In this document: in pieces, positions 26,751-39,404 of the stretch
Layout: each line of letters opens with the position of its first letter
How positions within the stretch are numbered: position 1 is the stretch's first letter
Origin: Iris pallida
Lineage: Eukaryota; Streptophyta; Magnoliopsida; Asparagales; Iridaceae
Direction: 5' to 3'
DNA length: 64,000 bases
NCBI GenBank assembly: GCA_029216955.1
Contig: JANAVB010031417.1
Coordinates: 21,403,438-21,467,437, forward strand
The notes under the pieces: generated by a model
The model's input: only the letters and a program-made list of their open reading frames with translations
What the model was told of the DNA's origin: nothing
Database searches by the model: none
Translations under genes and position numbers: made by a program

Positions 26751-29622
26751 TGTGAAACCCATATTTTGTGAATAATTATTATTAGTGTTTTAGTTATTAT
26801 TATTATTATATTTTTTTGAGTGTTAAAATGATTTCGAAATTAACAACAAGAATTTTTGAATTCAGATCCAGACCCGAGTCCGAACCCAGACCTAGGCCTG
26901 AGCCAAACCCAAATCTCTTTTTCCTTTCTTTCTAAATTATGACTTGGCTTATTTATTAAAAAAAAAAATTTATAGCTGGTCCCGTAGGACCAGCACCCCT
27001 CTCAACCCACACACATACGTTCAAGTCTAAGCCCGTTTCTCTCTCCCCACTCTTCTCAGTACCACACGTTCACCACCCGATCACCCCCACTCTCCCTTAA
27101 TAACTCCTTTTTCCTCGACTCCTCTTATTCACAGAGAACTCTCACCATAACTCATCTCTCTCTCCTCTTTCTCAATCTCTACTACAGAGAGTAAACTCTC
27201 TTCTCTTCCCACCACTCACAGAGAACAACTTCATCTTTTCTCCCCACTCTCCCAACAACCCCATCTCCCATCTTCTCTCTAACACTCCCTCTCCCTCACC
27301 CGACAGCCCCCACGCCACTCAACCGCCCGACCGCCGGCCTCCCTAGGGTCGACCGCAGCCGCGCCACCCCCTTGCGCGGCGTTCCCCGGCCGACCACCTT
27401 CCGCCCGCGCCACTCCCTCCGGCCGACCGCCTCTGGCCTGCGCCCCCGTGCGGTCTCCTCCCCGTCGAGCTTCCCTTGGCCAACCGCGTCAGCCCCGCGC
27501 TCCCGGCCGACCCGCGCCCGTCGCCGCCCTGTGCGTGCGACCGAGTCCCGACAGCGCCTCGGCAGCCCCCTGTCCCCGCGCCCCTTGCGCGTCTCTGGCC
27601 AACTTCTCTGGCCGCAACCCCCTGGCCGTGCCCTAGCCCCTGTATTTTTCCAGCGTTCTTCGACGACGCTGCTGTTCCAGCGCTGTTTCGGGAATACTTT
27701 CGCTATCGGAGCTCATTTCTTTCTTATTTTTACATCTGAGAGCTCTAGCCGAGCAATCCGAGGTATAACCCCCTGTCCCGCTCATTTTATTTCAGTCGAT
27801 GATGAGAAATGGTCCCCGATTCCCTTTAGGAATTCGGTTTTAGCGACGTCATAATTTTTTGGGACTTTCGGAAAGGTCCTGTGGATTATTTTGGATTCCC
27901 GAAATATTTCGGGAATGGATTTTTGGTATGTTTTAGCTTTCCGGATTTTTCCGGTAGCGTTCTGTGATTTTTGGGTTTGGAATCGGACTTCCGAAATTAT
28001 TTCGGGTCGTCCCGATTATCCTGTGGATTGGTTGTGGATTTCATATATATAAATTCGGGTTTTTCCCTGGTTTGGGACTTGCAGGAAATTATCGGCGCCA
28101 TTTTCCAGTTTTTGGGTTGACCAAAAACAGAGGAGATGCTGCCGGATTTTTCTGTAAATCCTGGATTATTTTAAAAATGAATTTGAAACGGATTTTGGAA
28201 TTTTATTTAATATTTGGATTTGGGTGACGACCGTATCGGTCAATGGACCCGGCTAAGTGCAAACGAAACCGGCTCCACCCGGACGTTGAGGCATTGGCCC
28301 AGTTGAGGATTGGACCATATCTGAGACTCTATATTTATCCTTATTTTTACTATTTGATTCTGTTTATATTTTATCTATTTAAAGTTTAGGACTAACGGCG
28401 GTTTTTGTCTTATTTCAATTTATGTAAATAAATTATAATGGGCATAAGCACAGCTGGCTGTGGTCTGTAACTGTAATTGGTAGATTAGATTTTTGTTATT
28501 TCTGGTTTTGCGAGTTTTTCTATTAAACGATTAAATTGAATAAAAGTATTTTTGTATAAAAATAATTAAGATTTTCTCACCTAAAATTGACAAGTTTTTA
28601 TTTAATTAAAAATCATGTATTTCTCACTAAATAAGAAAAAAATTAGCTTTATATTTATAAACTATAAAGATGCCAAGTTTTCATTAATTAATCTGGCATC
28701 GACGAATTTTCCGAATTCAAAAGTTAAAACGATCTTTTTTCCTCGTATTTAATCAACGCACTAATAATCGCGTTTTGCTTGTGTTAGCTAATTAAAAGAT
28801 TTAAAATTGACTAGGGAACAGTTTAGAGATTGCAACTAGCTTAGTTAGCATTGACGATTCTTGGTTTCTGAGACAGCTTATCGAATGTAGGATTTCGAGG
28901 AAGAGTCTGAACTTCCATCCCGACGTATCAACCTTTCTAGTCCAGTCAAACCTGAGGCAAGTACATTTCGTGTTAGTTTACAATTATTTAGTAATCGTTT
29001 TATTGTAAGTTTAAACCACGATGCAACACGAGCACTGACTGTAACTACTGTAACTATTGGGGACTGGGGGAATAGTGTAATGAGTATGACCATACTGTAG
29101 CTTTACTGTAACAAATCCCATATCCTTTACTGCAACAAGCCCAAGCCGGTCATATTTTATTGCCTATTCACATCACAGAACTGTAACTGTTTTAAAACTG
29201 TAACTGCTTAATTGTTGATTTCAAAACTGTTTAAAAGTGCATGATTCTATTATTATTTTAATTGTCAAATTTGTATGAATTGTACTTTGCTCCCTCCTGA
29301 CTGGAGACCCAACATTTTAGGTATCACTGATGAGGCTTTGTTCCGCGATCCCAACTAGAAGACGGGGATTTCGAGACTGATGAGCTGTTTGCCTAGAGTT
29401 TTCTTTTCTTCTTGATGTATGTAAAAAATGGTTTAAGTTGTATCTTTCATTTTATTGTAAAAAAGTTTAATAAAGTTTTAAATTTTCGAATTTTGAGTTG
29501 TGACAAATATAGATGTTGTTGTGGTTACCTGCTAATGGAACAGCTTACTGCCGCCGTCTCAACAACGGTGCAGGCTGGGCATGATCCGCTTCGACCCAAT
29601 TATTTGGGATCGGGTCGTGACA
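26751..29622 (+). repeat. 5' LTR of element B
   Basis: This LTR runs from TGTGAAACCC to TCGTGACA. It contains TTA repeats near the start, a CT-rich region (27000-27330) and a GC-rich region (27330-27650) whose open frames in all phases are compositional. U5 stem-loops lie at 29548-29573 (CTGC...GCCGT pairs with ACGG...GCAG) and 29595-29608 (CCCAA with TTGGG). Confidence 0.92.
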
Positions 29623-29631
29623 TATTTTTAG

Positions 29632-29647
29632 TGGTGGCCCATGCAGG
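29632..29647 (+). other. Primer binding site of element B
   Basis: The identical 16-base tRNA-Ile-like site, TGGTGGCCCATGCAGG, lies 9 bases after the LTR with spacer TATTTTTAG. Confidence 0.65.
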
Positions 29648-29807
29648 TCCAAACAACAACTTAGAAAAACATACTTAGAAACAATTAGAACACTAGAACA
29701 TTGATTTGTCACAACATAGGTCCGAATTATATATAAATAAATATTTTTGTTTGATTATAGATTGATAGGTTACCTTGTTTATGTGTGCATCCTAAACCTT
29801 CCAGAGA

Positions 29808-30469
29808 ATGGCCATTGACAAGACCAATCCTGCTGGTGATGAGGTGTTATCTCCGGATCATACCCCATCTCCTCAACCAAGTCCAGGGTTTATTCCCTCG
29901 CAGCTGATTGACCATCCCCATGATGCATCCAGTAAAGTTTTTACTATACTGGCGAATCCTATCTCTTCTCAAACTGAGTTGCATTTCCTTGGTGGAGTAT
30001 CCATTCCTGTTGCTCCACTAGTACCAGCAAACACCTCCCAAATGGTTGTCCTATTCCAAGAAATCCTGGAGTTCCAGAAAGCTCAAGTTGAAGCCCAGCA
30101 GGAACAGATAAATATCACGAGAGAAGACATGAAGAACGTCAATGATGTAGCCTTAGCTGTCTCCAACCAAGTTAGAGCGGAACCTCACCTTAGGAGGTAT
30201 ACCCCTGAATCTAGAAGATATTTGGGTCCCATCAAGTACTCTACTTTCCGGCAGTCTTGTCGTAAGAGACTATTGGCTTATGAATACTGCAAGAGGCCTG
30301 GTCATCAGACCGTTAGTTGCCGCAAGAGATTGGGACAATGTTTGGCATGTGGATCCACTGAACATCGGGTAAAGGACTGCCCTTATCTGTCCATCAAACC
30401 AGAGCACATATCCCAGCAACACCTGTTAGGCCACAACCTAGGGGCTCTTCCTATCCAGCAGACCTTGCC
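29808..30469 (+). pseudogene. gag: gag of element B, internally shortened and cut by solo LTR F
   Basis: The ATG at 29808 opens a frame with a Pro/Ser-rich N-terminus, a Gln/Glu-rich helix-like stretch (residues about 80-110), then directly a nucleocapsid region. The central capsid domain seen in C and E is missing, so this gag is deleted internally. Two zinc knuckles follow at residues about 160-190. The first has lost its first cysteine (YEYCKRPGHQTVSC), and the second is intact (CLACGSTEHRVKDC). F interrupts the frame at 30469 (site TTGCC). Beyond F a short continuation from 33540 runs to a stop without reaching a protease. Confidence 0.8.
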
Positions 30470-32262
30470 TGTCACGCCCCAGAACCAGAATACTGGAGAG
30501 CAGGGGCGGACATAGCCAGCTATATATAATAAAATAGAATCCATCTCACCATACGGTCATGGCTGTCTAGATATGTGAGGGTTTATCTACAAGCCATCAG
30601 TCTCTTAAGGTCATAACTTATCCTATTGTCTCAATCTCAACCAACTAGTAATAATCACAAGATGTCAGATCACCAAATATACAATTGTAAGGCGTCCCAA
30701 ATATTACATATCCAGATGATCATGAAGCTAGTCGTACAAAATGTAAGGACTAGCAAGAGTTAAGTCATACATGATCAACCTCGAGTTGCCAATCATGATT
30801 ACAGCCCGTAGGTAGACAGTAAGTAAAATATATACGAGCTAACACTTGCTCGACGGCTAAACGCCTCAAAAGAATAATGTACAATTACAGTGGGAGTACA
30901 AAAGAAACCCACTCGTTGCCAGGATTCCCTCTAGTGGTCACCATCTGGCCGGAAAGCAGGTAGATCCTTTGCTGTTGCTCCGGTATCTGGCCATACAAAA
31001 CCAGCTGGGTCAGACCCCAGAAAGAGCAAGTGCCACAAAGGAGGCTTCACTTAAGAACTAAAACCAGCAATTAGCACAATAACATAATTACATAATAAGA
31101 GAGTAATTTAGAAAAAAAGCATGATAGGTGAATATAAAAGACAATCTTGTACAGAGTCAATAAAAGACAGAACATATGGAAAAGCATGACCGGATGATAT
31201 ACGATGAGATAACCATGGGACTATTCAGATAAGCAGGTTACAACCCGTAAACCAAACAAGGACCGGGGTTGTAACCCTTCGTCTGAACGGAACTTGACTT
31301 CTCCCACCATTTATCGGCAAGGTAAGAAATCTGGTCATGCAATTATTCATGATATAGAATTAAGATAAAGCACGAGTAATCATGTCATGCCAGAAATGGT
31401 ACAGAATCAGGACGGGACAAAGCTGGACTAGACTCCATCCAATCAATCACGGCCAAGTAATAAATACGGCTTGCTACTTTAACTAACTAGGGTTATCACA
31501 GGCCTAGTTACTAGCAAGATGCAATGAGAATCCCAAGTCCGGTTACCTGTTTGTTACTACCTGAGTGATCCCAGCAAGAAAAGGAAAAGATAGCTGGATA
31601 TAGCAGACACACTGTAGTAAGATACTTGTGTCCTAAGGTACCACACTCGACGACGGGCTGGAAGTGCGCTCATCTCGACGGATAGCAACAAATCGCATGT
31701 ATATATATATAAGGCCGGGACCAAAGAGGCAACAGGTAACTGGGAAATTCTCCATGAACTATTTAATCAATCTAGTCATTAACCTAGCCAGATTCAGTAT
31801 GAATCCCTGACCGTGGTACTCAGGGATCATGCCCTAGACATGATGCAAGACACACAGGACTCGTAGTTTATACAAGCACAATCCATGCAAACAACCACGG
31901 TGTCCAGGCTAATGAATTAATTAGTCAAGAGTGTGCCACGATGGACCACTATCATTATCATTATTACTTATCAAGAGTGCGCCACGACGGGCCACTATCA
32001 AGCATGTCAGGGTACTTGTCAAGAGTGCACCACTACGGGTCACTGTCGTGTCATGAATTAGCAGGTCAAGTTATCAGGTCAAGTTATCAAGTCAGGAGTG
32101 CACCACGGCGGGCCACTATCAAGCCATGTTCAATTATCATTCAATACATAATAAATAAATTTGGGATTATCAAGTTCATGATAAAAGGCGTAAAGATATA
32201 AAATGGACGTAAAATATCTAATAAAATATCAATATACAGGGCTATAGAAGATCCAGGGTAAT

Positions 32263-32342
32263 CAAGCTACGCTCAGGTCAAGCTACGCTCAGGTCAAGCT
32301 ACGCTCAGGTCAGGCTACGCTCAGGTCAGGCTACGCTCAGGT
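32263..32342. repeat. Five 16-bp tandem repeats in solo LTR F
   Basis: The unit CAAGCTACGCTCAGGT (variant CAGGCTACGCTCAGGT) occurs five times end to end, directly abutting the 69-bp array. The final CAGGT is followed by CATACGCT, the start of the larger unit. Confidence 0.92.
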
Positions 32343-32789
32343 CATACGCTTCCAAAAGGCAGCGTATGGGGTCCATACGACTCCTTGTCAAGCAAGCGAG
32401 CGTATGCGAGTTATACGCTCCCAAAAGGCAGCGTATGGGGTCCATACGACTCCTTGTCAAACAAGCGAGCGTATGCGAGTCATACGCTCCCAAAAGGCAG
32501 CGTATGGGGTCCATACGACTCCTTGTCAAGCAAACGAGCGTATGCGAGTCATACGCTCCCAAAAGGCAGCGTATGGGGTCCATACGACTCCTTGTCAAGC
32601 AAGCGAGCGTATGCGAGTCATACGCTCCCAAAAGGCAGCGTATGGGATCCATACGACTCCTTGTCAAGCAAGCGAGCGTATGCGAGTCATACGCTCCCAA
32701 AAGACAGCGTATGGGGTCGATACGACTCCTTGTCAAGCAAGCGAGCGTATGCGAGTCATACGCTCCCAAAAGGCAGCGTATGGGGTCGA
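32343..32789. repeat. Six-and-a-half 69-bp tandem repeats in solo LTR F
   Basis: Full units start at 32343, 32412, 32481, 32550, 32619 and 32688, and a partial unit starts at 32757. Each begins CATACGCTCCCAAAAGGCAG and includes GCGTATG and CATACG inverted motifs. Because 69 is divisible by three, three plus-strand frames and one minus-strand frame stay open as 23-residue repeats. These are a by-product and not a protein. Unit-to-unit differences are one or two bases, so the array expanded recently. Confidence 0.95.
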
Positions 32790-33756
32790 CTGTGCTGTGC
32801 TAAAGAGCACGCGCAGCTCAGTGGCACCAGCTAAAAAGCTCGTGTACTGCTCACTGTCTTCTCCAAAACAGCAAGAACTCCATGGTTGAACTCAAGGCTT
32901 TAAAAGTCCATAACTTGGTCAAAATAAGTCCAAATCTAACTTTTTAAAGGTCAAAATTGGGTAAAATAAAATTCTCAACAATATGGAACCATCAAAACTC
33001 GAAAATAATAAGGTTTAGTAGATCAAAATCCAAGATTTCCGAAAATAAAGTAAACTTAGATCTACAAGAATCTAGCCATGAAAAGAGAAAATGTCAAGTA
33101 CTAAAGTAAGTTAAAATGTTGCAAAGAAGAGAATGGAACAATAAAATTCGGGTTCCTCCATAAAGCAAGATGCACTTGCCTAAGGGGTGTTCTTGGTTGG
33201 TGGTGGGTTTAATGGAGAAGGAAGAAGAGATTAATGAAGAGAGAGAAGAAGAATAGGTAATAAATATGAGTGGTGGTGGTAGGTAGGGGGTTCACCCCTT
33301 GGTTCATGATGAACCAAGAGCAATCCCAAACCGAACCAAGCCAACCCAATCCTCCTTCTATCCAAATAAAACCAAGCTCCACTAATCAGAATTAATCCAT
33401 GAACGATAAACGACAATTAAACCACAATGCTAAATATGAAAATAAACCACAACTAACTAATCAAGGAAAAGAGAAATACGGGTCAGAAATACGAATACGT
33501 ATAAAATACGTATCACAAATTTTGGGACACTACATTGCCTCCTACTATAAGGCATGATGCAGACTCGAGGTTCATAGAAGAGGAAGCAGTTGGAGACTGC
33601 TCATGCAAGAGCCAAAACCATGAAGATTAGTACCTAGGACTGCTGAATAGCATTATTTATTGTCATAAGAGGTTGTAACAGGATGTCCTTGGATCAATCA
33701 TGAGAGTTTTGCTATAATTCTCCACATGAATAAACTTCGTAGTTACACCTTTATGG

Positions 33757-36173
33757 TAGATATTTTCCCTGATAGTCTTCCCGGATTACCCCAGACCTAG
33801 ACATAGAGTTCACTACTGATCTAGTCCCCGGCTCTTTCCTATTTCTAAGGGATGCTATAGAGTCAACCCGAAGGAGGCCAAGAAGATGAAGGACCTGATC
33901 AATGTAGGCTCTAGGATTTATCCATGATGGAACTTCATCCTTGGGAGCGTCTGCCTTGTTAGTGCACAAGAAGGATGGAATAACGGATATGCATCGATTA
34001 CCAGACACTAAAGAACAAGTACCCTCTGCCCGGATCGAGGATCTGTTTGATCTGTTTGTGTGGAGTTAGGGTGTTTTCAAAGTTTGACTTAAGATCTGAC
34101 TACCATCAAATCAAAGTCAGGAAGGAGGACATTTCCAAGACGGCGTTCAAACACCAAGTATGGGTAGTTTTCTTTGGTCATGACGTTGGACTGACAAATG
34201 CTCCTGCTGTGTTCATGAATCTCATAAACAGAGTTTTTTTTAATGAGTATTTGAATCAGTTTATCTTCTCCATAGATAACATTCTGATATATTCGAAGAC
34301 TGAAGAAGAGCATAAAGAACATCTGAGGAAAGTTCTGGAAAATTTGAAGAAAAAGAAGTTTTATGGTAAGTTATCTGAACGTGGATTTTCTTTGACAAGG
34401 TGGATTTTTGGCCATATTGTCAAGAGAAGAAATTTTGATGGAAGATAGCTGTTGTTGAAATGTGGTATACCCCAAGTTTAATTCGGAAGTTTCTTGAACT
34501 TGGCTGGCTACTATCAGAAATTCGTGAAGGATTTAGCCAAGATTGCTAAGCCGATGACGAAGCTCACTTGGAAGAATAAAGAGTTCATCTGGACGAAAGA
34601 TTGCCAGGCGGCATTGAGGAGCTGAAGAAGAGACTTACCACTACACCAATCCTTGCGCTACCCGCAGGAACCGGTGGTTTCTCAATTTACAGTAATGCCT
34701 CTGGAAAAGGACTGGGTTGCGTTCTTCAACAACATGGGAAAGTAATTGCTTACACATCTAGGCAACTACAGACTCATGAGAAGAATTATCCCACACCTAA
34801 TTTGGAATTTGCTGCAATTATCTTTATTTTGAAAGCTATGGAAGCATAATTTTTATAGAAAGGGAGTGAAAATATATACGGACTACAAAAGTCTGAAATA
34901 TGTCTTCACTCAGAAAGAGCTGAATGTTAGACAAAGAAGATGGCTGAAGCTGATGAAGGATTTCAACATCGACCCGCTATACCACCCGGGTAGGGCTAAT
35001 GTGATCGCTGATACACTTAGTCGATACCCAGTGGCGATGTTCTTAACCAAGGAGTGGCACTTACTAGAAGACGTCGAGAAGCTTGGACTGGAGGTTATAC
35101 TACCTGGAGATAATAGGACGGAGCTGGATGCTGATTCAGTATTGATGAAGTTCGAGGCTGATGGACAAAATCAAGAGGTCGTAGTTTCAAAACGAGGCAC
35201 TTTGCAGGCTTAGAGATCAAGTGTTGGCAGGAACACTTGAGAGTTTCTAAATTGACCAGCAGTGGAACTCTGAAGAATGGTACGAGGCTTTGCGTATCGG
35301 CTGACAAACGGAGGAACGAGTTGATGAAAGAAATACACCAGTCACAGTATTCCATATATTCAGGAGCTAATAAGATGTATCGGAATATGCCTCCATTGAT
35401 TGGTGCTATGGAATGAGGAAGGACAATTCCAGGTATGGGATTAGATGTGAATTTGTCAACATGAGAAATTTAGTAAGAGAACAACAAGTTTGTTGCAGCC
35501 GCTGGACAATTCGGAGTAGAAGTAGAAGCATATAACAATGAACTTTGAGTAAGGATTGCCTTGTTCCCAAGGAGGGAAGGGCACCAATTGGATTATAGTG
35601 GACCGACTGACTAAGTCAGCACACTTTATTCCTTTCAAGGTTAGTTTATTTACCGAGAAGTTGGCAGCATTGTACGAGAGGCACCCCTACCGGATTTATG
35701 GAGTACAAGCCGGCGGACAATCAAAGAAGATAATCCAGACGCTTGAAGATATGTTAGATCTTGTGTTTTAGAAATTGGAGGGTCTTGGAGAAGATCATTT
35801 AAAATTTGTAGAGTTTCCTTACAACAACTACCAAGTTAGCATCGTCAATCAGTGGAGTTTGAAGAAGGAGATAGCGTCTTCTGTGAAGTTTCTTCTGCCA
35901 GAGGAACAAACAGTTTTGACGGAGCTGGGAATTGAGGCCAGGTACATCAGGCCATTTGAAGTTTTAAGACGAGTTGGAAGTAGCGTACCGATTGGCTCTA
36001 CCAGCTAATCTTGAGAGTGTGCAACGTCTTCTACGTATCACAGTTCAGACGCTACATTTCGGATCCGAGTCACATATTGGATAATTTAGAGCTGAAGATT
36101 GGACTCAACCTTTCAGAGCCAGAGAAACCAGTTGCAAGTGTAGTCAGAGGTGAGAAGAAGATCAGAATTTGAG
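33757..36173 (+). pseudogene. pol: pol remnant of element B: RT, RNase H and integrase fragments
   Basis: No protease is present. The remnant starts in the protease-RT linker (FPDSLPGLPQ). RT fragments include KFDLRSDYHQIKVRKEDISK and SIDNILIYSK, where the second catalytic Asp of the IDD motif is Asn. RNase H has [12 protein letters not shown], with the first catalytic Asp replaced by Asn. The integrase keeps [13 protein letters not shown], but a deletion joins YGVQ to AGGQSKK, removing the second catalytic Asp region. Fragments of the GPF and chromodomain-like end follow to about 36173. There are many frameshifts and stops, so the protein is certainly non-functional. Confidence 0.85.
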
Positions 36174-36514
36174 CCATCACGTAAACTCCTATTCCTTATC
36201 TTTACGTTCTAAACTTGACTGATGCTGCTAAATTAGCCTAGTTTTGCAAGCTATATTTTTATCAAGCTTGATCATGACAGTATTTTATTGGGTGCACCTA
36301 CTAATATATTGTCTAATCAGGGCCGGTGTATGATGGTCTGATCAACCTCGTGTACTTTGGTTCGCTTTTGTATTTTTCTACATGGATGATATCATAATCT
36401 GTCTCATCCACGACTGCCTTGGAAATTCTTATTGTTGGACCTGAGTTATGAGTGTAGTACCCGTACCTGTTTGATTCTCCTACCCTGCCTTTAATTTTGA
36501 GGACGAAATTTTCT

Positions 36515-36526
36515 AAGGAGGGAAGA
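36515..36526 (+). other. Polypurine tract of element B
   Basis: AAGGAGGGAAGA follows TTTGAGGACGAAATTTTCT, immediately before the 3' LTR. It is intact although the coding region is ruined. Confidence 0.85.
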
Positions 36527-36527
36527 T

Positions 36528-39399
36528 TGTGAAACCCATATTTTGTGAATAATTATTATTAGTGTTTTAGTTATTATTATTATTATTATATTTTCTGAGT
36601 GTTAAAATAATTTCGAAATTAACAACAAGGATTTTTGAATTCAGACCCAGACCCGAGTCCGAACCCAGACCCAGGCCTGAGCCAAACCCAAATCTCTTTT
36701 TCCTTTCTTTCTAAATTCTGACTTGGCTTATTTATTAAAAAAAAAATTTATAGCTGGTCCCGTAGGACCAGCACCCCTCTCAATCCACACACATACGTTC
36801 AAGTCTAAGCCCGTTTCTCTCTCCCCACTCTTCTCAGTACCACACATTCACCACCCGATCACCCCCACTCTCCCTTAATAACTCCTTTTTTCCCCCACTC
36901 CTCTCATTCACAGAGAACTCTCACCATAACTCATCTCTCTCTCCTCTTTCTCAATCTCTACTACAGAGTGTAAACTCTCTTCTCTTCCCACCACTCATAG
37001 AGAACAACTTCATCTTTTTTTCCCACTCTCCCAACAACCCCATCTCCCATCTTCTCTCTAACACTCCCTCTCCCTCACCCGACAGCCTCCACGCCACTCA
37101 ACCGCCCGACCGTCGGCCTCCCTAGGGCCGACCGCAGCCGTGCCACCCCCTTGCGCGGCGTTCCCCGGCCGACCACCCTCCGCCCGCGCCACTCCCTCCG
37201 GCCGACCTCCTCTGGCCCGCGCCCCCGTGCGGCCTCCTCCCCGCCGAGCTTCCCTTGGCCAACCGCGTCAGCCCCGCGCTCCCTTCCGACCCGCGCCCGT
37301 CGTCGCCCTGTGCGTGCGATCGAGTCCCGACAGCGCCTCGGCAGCCCCCTGTCCCCGTGCCCCTTGCGCGTCTCTGGCCAACTTCTCTGGCCGCAACCCC
37401 CTGGCCGTGCCCTAGCCCCTGCATTTTTCCAGCGTTCTTCGACGACGCTGCTGTTCCAGCGCTGTTTCGGGAATACTTTCGCTATCGGAGCTCATTTCTT
37501 TCTTATTTTTACATCTGAGAGCTCTAGCCGAGCAATTCGAGGTATAACCCCCTGTCCCGCTCATTTTATTTCAGTCGATGATGAGAAATGGTCCCCGATT
37601 CCCTTTGGGAATTCGGTTTTAGCGACGTCGTAATTTTTTGGGACTTTCGAAAAGGTCCTGTGGATTATTTTGGATTCTCGGAATATTTCGGGAATGGATT
37701 TTTGGTATGTTTTAGCTTTCCGGATTTTTCCGGTAGCGTTCTGTGATTTTTGGGTTTGGAATCGGACTTCCGAAATTATTTCGGGTCGTCCCGATTATTC
37801 TGTGGATTGGTTGTGGATTTCATATATATAAATTCGGGTTTTTCCCTGGTTTGGGACTTGCAGGAAATTATCGGCGCCATTTTCCAGTTTTTGGGTTGAC
37901 CAAAAACAGAGGAGATGCTGTCGGATTTTTCTGTAAATCCTGGATTATTTTAAAAATAAATTTAAAACAGATTTTGGAATTTTATTTAATATTTGGATTT
38001 GGGTGACGACCGTATCGGTCAATGGACCCGGCTAAGTGCAAACGAAACCGGCTCCACCCGGACGTTGAGGCATTGGCCCAGTTGAGGATTGGACCATATC
38101 TGAGACTCTATATTTATCCTTATTTTTACTATTTAATTTTGTTTATATTTTATCTATTTAAAGTTTAGGACTAGCGGCGGTTTTGTCTTATTTTAATTTA
38201 TGTAAATAAATTATAATGGGCATAAGCCCAGCTGGCTGTGGTCTGTAACTGTAATTGGTAGATTAGATTTTTGTTATTTCTGATTTTACGAGTTTTTCTA
38301 TTAAACGATTAAATTGAATAAAAGTATTTTTGTATAAAAACAATTAAGATTTTCTCACCTAAAATTGACAAGTTTTTATTTAATTAAAAATCATGTATTT
38401 CTCACTAAATAAGAAAAAAATTAGCTTTATATTTATAAACTATAAAGATGCCAAGTTTTCATTAATTAATCTGGCATCGACGAGCTTTCCGAATTCAAAA
38501 GTTAAAACGATCTTTTTCCCTCGTATTTAATCAACGCACTAATAATCGCGTTTTGCTTGTGTTAGCTAATTAAAAGATTTAAAATTGACTAGGAACAGTT
38601 TAGAGATTACAACTAGCTTAGTTAGCATTGACGATTCTTGGTTTCTGAGACAGCTTATCGAATGTAGGATTTCGAGGAAGAGTCTGAACTTCCATCCCGA
38701 CGTATCAACCTTTCTAGTCCAGTCAAACCTGAGACAAGTACATTTCGTGTTAGTTTACAATTATTTAGTAATCGTTTTATTGCAAGTTTAAACCACGATG
38801 CAACACGAGCACTGACTGTAACTACTGTAACTATTAGGAACTGGGGGAATAGTGTAATGAGTATGACCATACTGTAACTTTACTGTAACAAATCCCATAT
38901 CCTTTACTGTAACAAGCCCAAGCCGGTCATATTTCATTGCCTATTCACATCACAGAACTGTAACTGTTTTAAAACTGTAACTGCTTAATTGTTGATTTCA
39001 AAACTGTTTAAAAGTGCATGATTCTATTATTATTTTAATTGTCAAATTTGCATGAATTGTACTTTGCTCCCTCCTGACTGGAGACCCAACATTTTAGGTA
39101 TCACTGATGAGGCTTTGTTCCGCGATCCCAACTAGAAGACGAGGATTTCGAGACTGATGAGCTGTTTGCCTAGAGTTTTCTTTTCTTCTTGATGTATGTA
39201 GAAAATGGTTTAAGTTGTATCTTTCATTTCATTGTAAAAAAGTTTAATAAAGTTTTAAATTTCTGAATTTTGAGTTGTGACAAATATAGATGTTGTTGTG
39301 GTTACCTGCTAATGGAACAGCTTACTGCCGCCGTCTCAACAACGGTGCAGGCTGGGCATGATCCAGTTCGACCCAATTATTTGGGATCGGGTCGTGACA
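36528..39399 (+). repeat. 3' LTR of element B
   Basis: This LTR is 2872 bp, the same length as the 5' copy. It begins TGTGAAACCC and ends GGGTCGTGACA, next to the duplicated CCATC at 39400-39404. Differences from the 5' LTR are scattered single bases and small indels. Confidence 0.93.
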
Positions 39400-39404
39400 C
39401 CATC

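Larger units (their letters stand above)
30470..33534 (-). mobile_element. Solo LTR F, minus strand, inserted in element B
   Basis: On the plus strand it runs from TGTCACGCCCCAG to GGGACACTACA (3065 bp). Read on the minus strand it starts TGTAGTGTCCC and ends CTGGGGCGTGACA. It is flanked by the perfect duplication TTGCC (30465-30469 and 33535-33539). Its last bases, including CCAGTATTCTGGTTCTGG, match the LTR end of element E, so the families are related. No coding region or second LTR is present. It carries a 16-bp and a 69-bp tandem array. Confidence 0.9.
26751..39399 (+). mobile_element. LTR retrotransposon B (Ty3/gypsy, Tekay-like), decayed interior, inserted in the A 3' LTR
   Basis: LTRs are 26751-29622 and 36528-39399, each 2872 bp, starting TGTGAAACCC and ending GGGTCGTGACA. 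The target duplication is CCATC (26746-26750 and 39400-39404). The interior has a shortened gag, no protease and a heavily damaged polymerase, and is itself interrupted by solo LTR F. In a 238-base stretch I compared (28865-29100 against its partner) there are five differences between the LTRs, so the insertion is not old despite the ruined coding region. Confidence 0.92.

Noticed and set aside
27372..27854. 160-residue open frame in the B LTR, repeated at 37151-37633
   Set aside because: It is present in both LTRs because they are copies. The region is GC-rich and open in several frames, with no recognisable domain.
32343..32789. CRISPR-like array
   Set aside because: Units are contiguous with no unique spacers, and the context is a plant LTR.
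32366..32889. Repeat proteins of 23-residue units on both strands
   Set aside because: The 69-bp repeat length is divisible by three, which keeps several frames open at once. It is not evidence of coding.
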